Below are positions 42,101 through 57,018 of a stretch of 64,000 nucleotides of DNA, one piece after another. Within the stretch, counting starts at the first letter, position 1. Each line of letters opens with the position of its first letter. Source of the stretch: Atrina japonica (lineage: Eukaryota; Mollusca; Bivalvia; Pterioida; Pinnidae); NCBI GenBank assembly GCA_030159075.1, contig BROG01000450.1, positions 62,001 to 126,000 of the forward strand. Direction: 5' to 3'. The notes under the pieces were generated by a model that had not been told where the DNA came from, did no database searches, and was given only the letters and a program-made list of their open reading frames with translations. A program made the position numbers and the translations under genes.

Positions 42101-45100
42101 CTTTTAGAATTTATTTGTTTATCTAGTTTAGAACTTTGTCACTGACAGTAATCTTCTAAGCGACTGCATCATAAATTTGGAAATAATCTATTACTATTTT
42201 ACCCAATTACAAAGTGAGAGGTAAAATATTCACTAAATTTTTACCACAGAGTGAGAGATAACAGCTCTACTCTTCTTACCTCATAGTGAAAGTTAACAGC
42301 TTTATTATTCTTATCTCAGAGTGAAAGGTAACAGCTCTACTCTTCTTACCTCTAAGTGAAAGGTAACAGCTTTACTCTTCTTACCTCTAAGTGAAAGGTA
42401 ACAGCTTTACTCTTCTTACCTCTGAGTGAGAGGTCACACCTTTACTATTCTCACCTCTGAGTGAAAGGCAATGGCTTTACTCTTCTTACCTCTACTATTT
42501 TTACCTCTGAGTGAGAGGTAACAGCTTTAATATTCCTACCTCTGAGTGAGAAGTTACAGGTCTACTATTCTCACCTCTGAGTTAAAGGTAACAACTTTAC
42601 TATTCTTACCTCTGAGTGAGAGGTAACAGCTTTACTATTCTTACCTCTGAGTGAGAGGTAACATTTTTACTATTCTTAACTCTGAGTGAAAAGTAACAAC
42701 TTTACTATTCTCAACTCTCGAGTGAAAGGTAACAATTTTACTATTATAAACTCTGAGTGGAAGGTAATAGCTTTACTATTCTTACCTCTGAGTGAGAGGT
42801 AACAGCTTTACTATTCTTACCTCTGAATGAGAGGTAACAGCTTTACTATTCTAACCTCTGAGTGGAAGGTAACAGCTTTACTATTCTTACCTCTGAGTGA
42901 AAGGTAACAGCTTTACTATTCTTACCTCTGAGTGGAAGGTAACAGCTTTACTATTCTAACCTCTGAGTGAAAGGTAACAGCTTTACTATTCTTACCTCTG
43001 AGTAAGAGGTAACAGCTTTACTATTCTTACCTCTGAGTGGAAGGTAACAGCTTTACTATTCTTACCTCTGAGTGGAAGGTAACAGCTTTACTATTCTTAC
43101 CTCTGAGTGAAAGGTAACAGCTTTACTATTCTTACCTCTGAGTAAGAGGTAACAGCTTTACTATTCTTACCTCTGAGTGAAAGGTAACAGCTTTACTATT
43201 CTTACCTCTGAATGAGAGGTAACAGCTTTACTATTCTTACCTCTGAGTGAGAGGTCACAGTTTTACTATTCTCACCTCTGAGTGAGAGGTAACAGCTTTT
43301 CTACTCTTACCTCTGAGTGAGAAGTAACAACTTTACTATTCTTACCTCAGAGTGAAAGGTAACAGCTGTACTTTTCTTACCTCTGAGTGAGAGAAAACAA
43401 TTTTACGATCTTACCTGTGAGTGAAAGGTAACAACTTTACTATTCTAACCTCTGAGTGAAGGTAATAAGTTTACTATTCTTACCTCTGAGTGAGAGGTAA
43501 CAGCTTTAATATTCTTACCTCTGAATGAGAGTTCACAGCTTTACTATTCTTACCGCTGAGTGAAAAGAAGCAGCTTTACTATTCTCTCCTCTGAGTGAGA
43601 GGTAACAGCTTTAATATTCCTACCTCTGAGTGAAAGGTAACAGCTTTAATATTCTTATCTCTGAGTGAAAGGTAACAGCTTTACTATTCTTATCTCTGAG
43701 TGAAAGGTAACAGCTTTACTATTCTTACCTCTGAGTGAAAGGTAACAGCTTTACTTTTCTTACCTCTGAGTGAGAGAAAATAATTTTACGATCTTACCTC
43801 TGAGTGAAAGGTAACAGCTTTACTATTCTTACCTCTGAGTGAAAGGTAACAGCTTTACTTTTCTTACCTCTGAGTGAGAGAAAATAATTTTACGATCTTA
43901 CCTCTGAGTGAAAGGTAACAGCTTTACTATTCTTACCTCTGAGTGAAAGGTAACAGCTTTACTATTCTTATCTCTGAGTGAAAGAAAATAATTTTACGAT
44001 CTTACCTCTGAGTGAAAGGTAACAGCTTTACTATTCTTACCTCTGAGTGAAAGGTAACAGCTTTACTATTCTTATCTCTGAGTGAAAGGTAACAGCTTTA
44101 CTATTCTTATCTCTGAGTGAGAAGTAACAGCTTTACTATTCTTACCTCTGAGTGAAAGGTAACAGCTTTACTTTTCTTACCTCTGAGTGAGAGAAAATAA
44201 TTTTACGATCTTACCTCTGAGTGAAAGGTAACAGCTTTACTATCCGCCATTTGTAGTTGTAATGTAAGGTCATTGATTCTGTTTGAGAAATGATCTTTAA
44301 TCAACTTCTCCCTGGTTTCTGTATCACTGGTGACTCCGGTCTGATTCTCTAATGTTCCTAACTGAAAATTATCACAAAACTTGATTAATACAACATGAAA
44401 TTTCATTTGATATAAAATATTTAGGATTGCAAAGTTTCAAACATGCCCCAGAAGATACCTCTAATTAAAAAAAGCATTAATTTTTGGTTACGATAGGCTT
44501 TGTGGAAAATATGACTCATGCGTATTAGAGTCGATTCCACTTAATTGCATACCTGATAATTGCATATTCCTGTTAACTCAAAACACAACCATTTCCTATA
44601 TCTTATATGTTAAATATTCCTATTAATTTCATAGGTTAAACCAAGAATTCCTGTTAATTGCATAACTATGTTTTATGAATAGTTTAATTTTATGACATTA
44701 TTTTACCCTAATACTTAAAGAGAATCCATTACTAGTGTACCTAGGATGTTGATAATACTATTATATATACAAATGAAAGGACTAAATGAACATGAATCAT
44801 CATTGTTCACTAAAATACACTACTGCTTTTAATTGCATATTCCTGTTGTTTGCATAATTTTCTCTGACATTTTGGCTACCGTATTCAACCCATTAAGCGC
44901 CCAGGGTGCTACAAAAATCAGGAAAAAGAGGTGGGCACTTAATGGGACCAATTAATAGTCCAATTGACGTAAAACAAATAATTTTTATAAGGCACAGTGG
45001 TAAAGTTGCTTAGTTATTACCGAGGACACCTGTCAACATAATTCTGTTGCTGGGCAGGCTACAGATAAACTGTTACATACGGTTTTTCAGGTCCGCATAT

Positions 45101-48100
45101 CATTGTCAACCAGCTAGACAAAATTCTCGATTGTATGTAAAAAAAAAAAGGGGGGATTAACTTTAAATATTGAATATGACCCTACTGTGATTGTACTTTC
45201 CTTTTATATCAGAAACAGATATATTTTTATTTCAAAAGTATAAAAATTGAATGTGTGACTGTGTAACAAAGTTATTTTGTATCCAATGTACATTGGGGTG
45301 CTTATCGGGATATGGGCACTTAATGGGTCAAATACAGTATACAATTAAGAGGAATTCACTGTATTTAATTCTTCTGTGTTTTGTGGGTTGTTCTTGTCTT
45401 GTTTTGGTGTTTACCATGGTTTTGTATGTTTTGGATTTTATGGCTTTTTGACTCTTTCTATTTTTCTAAAATGTTTGTTTGACAAATCAGTAAAGAAATT
45501 TTCGATGTCTCAGATTTTCAGTGGGAATGAATATGTTAATTGATTTGTAAATAGAATTTGTATTGGATAAAAATTCATACCATTTCTTTTGTTTTTCAGC
45601 TAAAGATCACAAAAATTTACCATCAATGATATCCAATTCTTTACTCAGAATGAACAAAACAAACCATTTTGCATCTTGTCCACAACAAAATATTCTAGGG
45701 AGCACTCCTGAACCCACCCCACCCTCCAAAAAAACTTTTTGCCCCTCTTTCAAAATTCCTTAATCTGCCACTGAATGGTAGAAAGAGTATATTACTGTTA
45801 CAATGCTGTACAGTAACAAATAAATGTGTTTAAACATAAAGTGTAAAATGTATTGCTTATCAAATACCAGATTGTTTTGAACTGGTAACGTTGACTTGGT
45901 ACTGTTAGCAAATGAGGATACAGCACTATCAACAGAAACTAAACTGATATTGTCTTCTATAGAATCCATTGTAGCAGACCTTTCTCTACTGGCAAGATCC
46001 TTCTCCATTTTCTTGACTTTCTGTGAGAATGAGAATAAAATAATTTTTAGAATAATCAACTTAACTTTTACTGAATAACATTACATTTCTATCTAGCACA
46101 ACACGTACTAGGTTGACTGAGAGTATGTTGGTGATAGCAGACGACAAAATAACATGAGAGCGATTGTTCAGGTTACAAGGAGATAATGACAAATACAGAT
46201 AACGCAACCTCCTTTTCGTTCTCCATGAATTTCATTTTTAAGTCTTCATCATTGTTACAGTAACCTGCAGGTTAATGTCATTGCTTTTAGCGTAACCTGT
46301 AAACGGGTTACGATGAATTCTGTTATTTTGTGGCCTGGATAGGTGACCTAAAATGTTTCCTATAACTTCCATTACATTGTCACAAATTGCACAGATTAGG
46401 TTTAGTATAGTGTAAGTTATATGGTCACCATGATTGAAAATACATGTAACACACTTTTTATAATGTGTATAATCAAAAAGTATATGTTGATTAATATATC
46501 GTAAATTGGGATATTTTAGCCATAGTTTAAATGTGGCCAATTTGTCCATCCTATTAAAATGGTCAAAATCAAACCGTGCAAAATGTGTACACAATGTTCC
46601 TATCGGTGCTCTTTTACAAATATTTGAGTGTTTCATAGATTAACAAACAAGGGGTTTTAAAGATAATACTGTGTGGACATTAATCTTAATTAAGTACCAT
46701 GTGATACATCAATTCTAATTATTCTAGTGGTGCTTTTTTTATATATTGGTATTTGAAACACCTGGAATGTTCTACACAACAAGACCAAAATCTGATGGTA
46801 CGCCAAATCTAAACATGATATTAACGGTATAAAGCTTGGTCAGGTTTGCAAGGTAATATAGCAAGGCTAACACCTACCGTATAGAAGATTACAATTCTAC
46901 AACACACACTTATAATATAATTTGAAATGTATAATGATTATTCTTGTCAATCAAAATTTATTTACAAGATAATCATAATATGAAATTGAAATCCAAAATA
47001 TTGATGATGAAGTTGAACTCACTTGTAATTCATTATCATACTTGATCTGTAGTAATTGTAGTTCTAACATCCAATGTTCTTTGTCTTGTTCTAACTTACT
47101 GACTTTCTGTTGGAATGTACTTAACTACAAAATATTGGAGTATAAAATAAAACAAGTCGTACCAAATCAATCATAATAGTATATATGTAGCATGACTTGG
47201 TTATACAGAACACTATACACAGATGATAAGAACGTGGTACAATAGAACCTGTATTGAGACCACCTGCCTGGTGAGACCACAGCTTGAAAACCACTCCATT
47301 AGAAAATACTTTAAATGAAATCTTTTTTGAGAGAACACCTGTCTTGACAGACCAACATTTCTGTGGCAGAAGGGGCGGTCTCTCAAGACAGGTTCTATAG
47401 TATAAATGAACCATATAAATCATCACAGAAATAGATTTTCATAATCAAAATAAAAGCTGCCATGCTAATGGCACATGATACACCCATCCACAAGTCATAA
47501 TAGATTTTGACACCAAGAATCCTTAATTTAGAGGGAGGAACATGATTCCTTAACCAGTCTAGGTAAAAGAAATGATTTAACTATCTCTCTTATAATTCTG
47601 AGTCAAATAACATCAAAATGGAATAAGTCAAAATCGTAAAAAATAAAGAGTTATCAGAAGAAAACAAATCTCGCCAGAAATGGGCATAAATTTTCAAAAT
47701 AGATTTTTGACCCACATCTGTCAAGCTTAACAGTACAATAAATATTTTAATCCCTTCAGAATGGATGGATGTCATTTTTATATCCAAACCAACAATGTTG
47801 AGCAGAAGATAATTAACCATATGAAAATATATAAATTTAATCACCAAATATTGGGAAAAAATTTAAGAGTTTTATCTTGCCATGCTATTTCAGTAAAACA
47901 GATACATGAATGCTAATGATTTTGAAAAGTTGGTCAAAGTCCAAAGTAAAGGTCACAAGGTAAAAAAATCTTAGGCCAAATATAATTTAAACATGATGAA
48001 AACCACGGTCTAGATATGATTTACAAAATATACCACACACTATATACCTGTTTAGCTAAACCCTCTTTACTCTCCGCAGAACTTAGTAAAGTTTTTCTGT

Positions 48101-51100
48101 TTTGAACTGCAAATTTATGTGGTACCGATTCTGGACAAGAAGTTGCAAGTGAGGTAAGATAATTGGCAGCTTTGTGTCTAAAGTAAACTATTGCAGGATT
48201 TGAACGTGGATTGTCAGTAATTGAATCAGCACCAACACTACTTCCTCTGGTCTTGTAGCCTGCTGATTGGCTGAAAAAATCTAAGTTACCAGACAGGAAG
48301 GCAGAGAACTGAAATGTAGATTAAGATTACATTACACAGGAGAATCACTTTGTGTCAAAGTACTAAGACATTTATGTAAAATCCTATAATTTTAGGAAGT
48401 ATTGGTAATATTGACCATAATTAACTGAACTTTGTTAAGACCTTGTTAATATAGAGCTTTATAACAAATTTGGTTACAATTTGAGGAAAGAAACTTTTGC
48501 AAACAGATGAACAGAAAAATAAATATACAGACAAACAGACAGACATAAACAGGCAAACTGATGAACAGAATAATAAATAAACGGACAAACAGATAGACAA
48601 AAGAATACATGAACAGGCAAACTGATGAACAGAATAATAAATAAACGGACAAACAGATTGACAGAAAAAAAAAACGGACCAACACATAGACAGAAGAATA
48701 CATAAACAGGCAAAAAGATGAACAGAATAATAAATAAATGGACAGATAGAAAGAAGAACAAACGGACAAACAGATGAAGAGTAAAATAAATAAATGTACA
48801 TACAGATAGAAGAACAGATAAACGGGCAAAGAAATGGACAGAATAATAAACAAATGGACAAACAGATAGAAGATTTAATAAAAGGACAAACAGATGGACA
48901 GAATGGATGAATGGAAAACAGATGGACAGAAGAACAAATAAATGGACAAACAGATTGACAGGAGAACAAATAAATGTACAAACAGATGGCAAGAAACATT
49001 ATGCCCCTGACCTTTGCATGCAATAAGTAATACCTGACAATCCAGTGTAAGTTACAAACCACATCATTGATGTGAAGTAGAGTTACCTTTCCTGTACATG
49101 TTACCAAGGATATCAGAGAAGACACAACACATTCATCTGTTGTTTTTAGCTTCTGTGTGGCTGTGGGAAGTTGATGTTCAAGAGAAACTTTGGAGTTATA
49201 GTGTTTAGATACATCTGCAGGACAAAAGAAAATTTAATAAATATTTCATAAACATCCCTTGAAATGAGGGTCAGTGCTCTGATTACTAGATATGTTTTAT
49301 AAATGTACAAGGCTTGAATTACAGAGTAATATTAATCTGTGATGGGTATCTGAATGGTATGTTTTTTCTATTGTTTATGACCAGTTAACTGTGGCATGTA
49401 GTGTTGAAAGGGTTAAAATTGTTCAGTTGCTGTGTCTGAAAGATACATTATAATATATAATGTGTGAGACTTCTATAGCCTGTGCACAAATATTTCAAAA
49501 TGTTGATAATACCTTTAAACCATATAGTAGGAATGTAATCGGCATAATGCAAAGTTGTCTTGTAAGACTGTGATTTTGTACAAAGTGGATCATGTTACAG
49601 ATCCTATTATACTGACTTTTGGTGTGAATACAAGAACAGCTTGCTATAGTACTTAGCTTGAAAACTATAAAGATAGATAGTAAAATAAATTACTGGTATG
49701 TATTGTATTGCTAAAAAGAAAAATGAGCATAAGAATCATTTAACACACAATTTCTGACTTGTTGACATAAGGATGGCCAACATAGAGGATTCTGACCTAA
49801 TTATGAAAATTGAAATCAATGATTGTTAGAAAATTTGGGATCAACAATCTCACAACTGAAATGGAGAGCACTTACCTCTCACTGCCTCATCTAATTCCTT
49901 AAGTACTCTACAGAGGAGGGCAAAAAATCTAGGGTGGTTTGACTGTGGGTGGTGACATTTCTTGTTACCTAGTGACAAATACCAAAGAAAAAATAAGGCA
50001 TCCATTATTTTAAGTCTGGCAATTCATATACCAGAAGTGAAAATGAAAATTAACCAAGAATAAATTCAGTAATCCTATAAACTTTTTTATACAGAGACAC
50101 ATAATATAACAAAAAGGATTCTTAAACTGATTTAATGTGACAAATGAAGGATGGAATAATATCCAAAATTAAGGGTGTAATGTAGCACATTCTATATTGT
50201 ACTATCATTGAGTAACAACAAAATAACAAATAGTATTTACTCTGTGCTGCAAGAAGGTCAACATATGTATCAAGTTTATTATATTGTACTATTATTAAGT
50301 AACAACGAAATAACAAATAGTATTTACTCTGTGCTGCAAGAAGGTCAACATATGTATCAAGTTTATTATATTGTACTATTATTAAGTAACAACGAAATAA
50401 CAAATAGTATTTACTCTGTGCTGCAAGAAGGTCAACATATGTATCAAGTTTATTATATTGTACTATTATTAAGTAACAACGAAAAATAACAAATAGTATA
50501 TACTCTGTGCTGCAAGAAGGTCAATATATGTATCAAGTTTATTATATTGTACTATTATTAAGTAACAACGAAATAACAAATAGTATTTACTCTGTGCTGC
50601 AAGAAGGTCAACGTATGTATCAAGTTTATTATATTGTACATTATGTAACAACGAAATAACAAATAGTATTTACTCTGTGCTGCAAGAAGGTATTGTATCA
50701 AGTTTATTATATTGTACTATTATTAAGTAACAACGAAAAATAACAAATAGTATATACTCTGTGCTGCAAGAAGGTCAATATATGTATCAAGTTTATTATA
50801 TTGTACTATTATTAAGTAACAACGAAATAACAAATAGTATTTACTCTGTGCTGCAAGAAGGTCAACATATGTATCAAGTTTATTAAATACAGCAGTTAAA
50901 TGTTTCAATGATGTGTGGAGTTCCATGTTTTTGGATGCTAATGTTGAAGTACAAGACGATACTGCACATTCTTCTTCAATACTGAAAGGAAAGTTGATAT
51001 CAAAGTACAGATAAACTAAATACAATAATGATATGGCAACACAAACCAAAAAGATAAATATTTGATATTAAAATTATCCTTTAGGATAATTGGTCATCAA

Positions 51101-54100
51101 AAACTAACTTGTTTACTAGGAGGCATTCTGCTCTATATAATGTCAAAATAAAATGCTTACTATTGGCAAAATACCAAATTTCTATCAGACCTTCTACCTA
51201 ACTGTACGTAATTTGTTGCTTGTAAATTGTGGTTCAGTAAAAAAAAAGTATTGAAACACTGCCACTTCTAAGATCTTAAATCATTCACCCCTAAGGACAC
51301 ATTTGGACTGGTCTAAGTCATTGATTTACAGAAGAGTCCATTCTTTTTCAGGTGTAGATGAGTTAACATTATGTTACATTATGTAAATTCATGTATAGGT
51401 CTTCCAAGGTAATGTGGCACATCCGGGTTCATTAAAAAACCCAAACAATACTGTTTACTTTCCAAAAATATGTTGTACAGACTTTGTGTATTAATGAAGC
51501 TCTAATACTTTTTGTCCAAAAGTAGCTTATTACCCCTGTATGATCGTTGTTTTTGTAAAAATGTGCCAATTTACCTTGGTAGACCTGTAATTGGTATCTT
51601 CAAATGATTTATCTTTTTGCATTAATTTAAAACTTGATATACTTCTGTGCTTCTTTGTATTGAGCAAATGAGGAATAGAAATGCCAGTAACTTTGTATGT
51701 AGAGACTGTATTTTTCATGACAATTATGGTAGGTCAAACAAATCTGTACACTGTTGTTTACTGTCAAACAATATGATGTCTAATTTCCTAGACAATTTCT
51801 AATGTATAACATTATATCCCTATGTAAAATGCAGATAGTTACTGTGATAAGAATTAAACAAAGAAACAAATTACCTTGATAGTTGATATGGTAAAAGTTT
51901 ATTCATGTAGGCAACAAGTCGTCTAAAGTTCTTGGCAAATGGCTGTAGTTCTGTGGATGTTTCCTGAGAGAGAATAAAAGATATATTAATGTTATACCCT
52001 CTGTCTGTTTGTGTGTGTGTGTGTGTGCAAGGGTGAGTGTGTGTGTGCAATTGTGTGTGCATATGTGTGTGCAAGTGTATGAGTGTGCGTGTGTGCGAGT
52101 GTATGTGTATTACAATGCGTTGTGTACATATTCTACGCAATGTCTTCAAAAATTGAACTGCATTGTTTCATTAAGCCTCAGTCAAAAGATGCACCAAGAA
52201 GATAATTTCTATGATGGATTCACTGTGTCTTGTTACTCTGTTTGCAGATTGTTTTGTCACACTGAAGATACCAAGGAATAGACTCTCACCAGGAAAATAA
52301 ATATGAACACTTTACATCAGATACACAAACAAACACATAGATACCCTCTGTCTGTTTGTGTGTGTGTGTGTGCAAGGGTGAGTGTGTGTGTGCAATTGTG
52401 TGTGCATATGTGTGTGCAAGTGTATGAGTGTGCAGTGTGCGAAATGTGTATTACAATGCGTTGTGTATATATTCTACGCAATGTCTTAAAAAATTGAACT
52501 GCATTGTTTCATTAAAAGAAATTGATTTAAATTGTTCATTTCACCTTTTGTCAGCTTGAAACAGGTACATGTACTTCACATAAAAATAAGAATTAACTGA
52601 AAACATTCATAAATGACAAAATGACTTACGAATGTAGTTAAAGCGTCTTCATTTAATGTTGATAGGAAATGACTTACCAATGTAGTTAAAGCGTCTTCAT
52701 TTAACGTTGATAGGAAGTTTTTCATGGACTGTTCAACAGGTCGTAGGTAACCTACATTTTCATGGAGATATTTACAATACTGCAAAAGATTGGAAATAAA
52801 AACATGAAATTTATGAAAAAATTGTTCATAATTTTACATTTTTTATAATGAAATGTAGGTGTTAACAATGTACAAACTACATGTATAAATAAACTTTCTT
52901 TGTACAGATTACTGGTTACTTGATTACATGTACCACCTTTAAAGCCATTACTATTGAATAATTTTTTCAGCCAGCAGTAAATACAGTGAAACCCACTTAT
53001 ACTGAACTCTGTTACATTGAGATCCGCTTTATTTGAAATGATTTTGATTCCCTGGCCAAATTTTATTACTGTTATAACCTGGTTATTTTGATAACCCTGT
53101 TTACTTAAAAGAAAAATTCATTCCCCTTCTGTTTCAATATATCTGGGTTCAACAGTAAAATGATTTGTCTTAAGTATTTTCCATAATGTTGCGACCCTAC
53201 AGAAATGGCATGATTAGATATCAGAGATAACTTTCCAAAATGTCAGGTTTAAACATAAAGTGCCCAAAATAAACACCATTACATACCTGTATATTAACAG
53301 GACTATATGGATCATTTTTGCCATCTGCTGGATAAATTTTAGTCCTCTGTTCGGAGTACGTATAAAAGTTGGATAAACCTTGAATTAGTTCTGACAAATG
53401 ATTGGTTGCTTGACTGACTAATTCCCGTGCTCTGAGTTGATGTCGTCTATCATGTGTTGGTAGATTTAAACCATTCAATTCTCTATTTTCTGAAGTAAAA
53501 AAAAAAAAGATAAAAGCATGAGGTATACACATAGTTATTTACAAAAGATTATTTAAATGTACCTGATTTCTTACTGATGTCTATAAATGTTTATCGGTAA
53601 TCATAACAACCTTGTTGATAAGAACTGTCTTTATTGTTTACTCACAGGTGTCAATAAATGTTTACAAACTAGTAACTGTAACTGAATTTTTACTGGCAAC
53701 TATATAAAAGATAATCACCAGTGATTGTAACTGGTTCCTTACTGGTGTCTATCAATGGTTAGTTACTAATGTCTGTAAATGATCATTTGTAAAATAAGAT
53801 GCAGCTGATTCCTAACAGTTGTCCACAAATAGTTACTGATAATTGTAAATGATAATTGTAACTTATTTCTTACTGGTATCTGTAACAGATAACTGGTATC
53901 TGTAACTGATTACTGGTATCTGTAACCGATTACTAATATCTGTAATTGATTACTGCTATCTGTAATTGATTACCTACTGATATCTAACTAATTAATTACA
54001 GGTATCTGTAAGTAATTAGCAATTTGTATCCATAACTAATTATCTACTGGTCTCTGTAAATGATTACTTACTGGTATCTGTAACTGATTACTGGTATCTG

Positions 54101-56987
54101 TAACTGATTACTTACTGGAATCTAACTGATTACTCACTGGTATCTAACTGATTACTTAATGGTATCTTTAACTGTTTACTTACTGGTATCTGTAACTGAT
54201 TACTTACTGGAATCTAACTGATTACTCACTGGTATCTAACTGATTACTTAATGGTATCTGTAACTGATTACTTACTGGTATCTGTAACTGATTACTTACT
54301 GGTATCTGTAACTGATTACTTACTGGTATCTGTAACTGATTACTTAGTGGTATCTGTAACTGATTACTTACTGGTATCTAACTGATTACTTACTGGTATC
54401 TGTAACTGATTACTGGTATCTGTAACTGATTACTTATTGGTATCTAACTGATCACTGGTATCTGTAAATGATTATTTACTGGTATCTGTAACTGATTACT
54501 TACTGGTATATGTAACTAATTACTTACTGGTATCTATAAATGGAAGTTTATCATGTATTATTTTATTCGCATGATCTAGTTGTGTCTGTAGATGTGTCTG
54601 CATGCTTTCCAACTGTTCTTCGCTACAAAAATAAAGAAATGTTTATCGTATTATACACAGATGTCATAATTTTATTGATTATTTCTGAGACAAAATGATA
54701 CAGAGGAGGGTTTGAATTAATTAGGCCCTTCCAATCAGTTGAAGTATTTTGACAATATTTTTTATAAAAAATTACTTCAACAATTTCTGTTAATGTTTGT
54801 ATCTGCAGGTTTGGCCTGAATGTCAAGAAAGTTTGTCTGCTGTAAACAATAAGACTTGTCTATTATTTCATTAACAATATACATGAAATCAATCGTACAA
54901 TTAAATGTTAGATTCCTTCGGTATGCCTAAAAGAGTGACATCATCATATATATGTATATTAAGCCAAGTTGCTTTCCTGTGTTGAGTTAACTTACGCAAG
55001 TTCAGCTCTTGATCTGTAACTTTTCACGTCACTTTCCAATGTCTGCTGTTTGACCTGGAGATACGAAGTATTATTAGATTAGATTGAACACTCTATCAAA
55101 TATAAATGATTCAGTCCATTCTTTAGTAAAACATGTGAGCAGTTAATTCTGAACTTCCTTGTCTCCCATTCACATAAAAATTTCCCAATAAAATACTAAA
55201 TGCAATAAACAATCAATCCAAACATAAGACAACTTCTTATGGTATCTAATACCTGTATAAGCTGTTTGTGGTACCATAGATACCTATTTTGTTGATGTCA
55301 ATAACAAGTGACTGTGTTGTAACTTTTTTGGTTGAACATCAATGTCTGTTAAGGTGGTATCATTGGAGGCTACATTGCACCACAAATGAGACTATATATT
55401 TGGTTTGTGATACCAGCAGTAGAGTATTTTGTTGTTCGGTATCAATTAACTGTGTGGTGACAATTTGTTTGTACATTAATGTCTGGTAGGTGGTATCATT
55501 AGAGGCTATACTGCACCACAAATGAGACTATATATACAATGTATTTGGTTTTTAGCCGGGCATATCGCCAAAGGCAATAGCCAGCTATAGCAGTCACCAA
55601 GTTGTGCACAATCGTCTTTTCACACATGTTTTTGGTCTCTGCGATACCACCAGAATAAATGAAACTGCATGTGCGATATGATATAGTGCATGTATGTAAT
55701 GTAAATAAAAGTGTATCAAATGTTCTGATGTTGTTCATACAGTTGTTTCAAGACAGCTAGACATTTATAGATACAGTATTTTTCTGATGTTGTTCATACA
55801 GTTGTTTCAAGACAGCTAGACATTTATAGATACAGTATTTTTATCTTATCATAAATTATAGTAAATTGGAAGCTGTTTGTATCTCTCTGCATAGGAAGAG
55901 GCAGACAATCTCTAATAGTAATACACAGAGTTGTCGGTGTTACTGATTGAAAGTGCTAAGCAGAACGCAGTAAATTTAGACTTGTAAAAAATCGCTTAAA
56001 ATCAGGGCAGAAAGTTCGGCCTATGTTTTAACCTGTCATTTGGTGATAAGAATTTGATTTTTGAATACTAAAAAAGAAATAATCAGCGAGTTAAACCTGT
56101 AATCAATATGACTGAAATGTAAGCCCTACCTTTCTTATAGCTTTTTTAACATGAAAATGGACAGATACTAGGCTTATTTTGAAATTTAGTACATGTATAT
56201 GAAATATTAAGGATTTATTGTCCACCTAGTGTAATTCTCAAATGGTATTAATGTTAATTATTTGAATAAGGACATGTTTTAACAATACCATTTTGAATGT
56301 GTTGCTCAAAGTTGTAGGCATCAAAACAAGACTTTACCAGAAAAAGCAATATTAATATATTATTTCATACAGCTAACTCAAACGACAGTCAATATGAACT
56401 GTTTTGGGGATATTAAATGTGATTTTTTGAACTAATGATTAGACAATAATCGAGAGTATATCTTGTAGTATAATTAACCGACAGAATGCCAAAAACGTAC
56501 CTCGTTGAAGCTCATATTAAAAGGACACAGTGGGTAAAATATTTTATATCTTAATTGTTAAACTCTAAATGTCAATCCATGTTGATATGAAATCTTAAAT
56601 AATATGGAGACATTGTACATATTGTTCACAACCTACGAGTTGACTCAATCAAAACAATGGAAGAGGTAACTGTTGCAAGAACTGTGATGAGCTCACTGAG
56701 TAATATCTAATTACACTGATATTTTTTGTGAAACAGTCATAAATAAACAGATTATTATTAGATGAAAATAAATAAATTGATAGACAGAGTCAAATTATTA
56801 AATATATAAATAAACAAAATAATGAATACATTGATAAACAAATAAATAGATATATAAATCAATAAATAGAATGTTTGTTTGTTTATTGTTGTTTAACGTC
56901 CCATTCAAAAATATTTTACTCATATGGAGATGTCACCAAATGCCCATGAAGGGCTTCAAATTTTGGCCTATGCTTAGCACTTACGGT

Positions 56988-57018
<31 letters not shown>

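Noticed and set aside
46238..46636. 132-codon minus-strand frame inside a PPP1R21 intron
   Set aside because: Partly covers the TIR element at 46138-46337; the rest has no motif I recognise and no splice partners. Transposon debris or chance.
48421..49125. Three overlapping minus-strand reading frames of 135-234 codons rich in Ser, Val, Cys, Leu, Phe and Ile
   Set aside because: They arise because the minisatellite unit has no stop on that strand; all three frames are open and the composition is that of the repeat.
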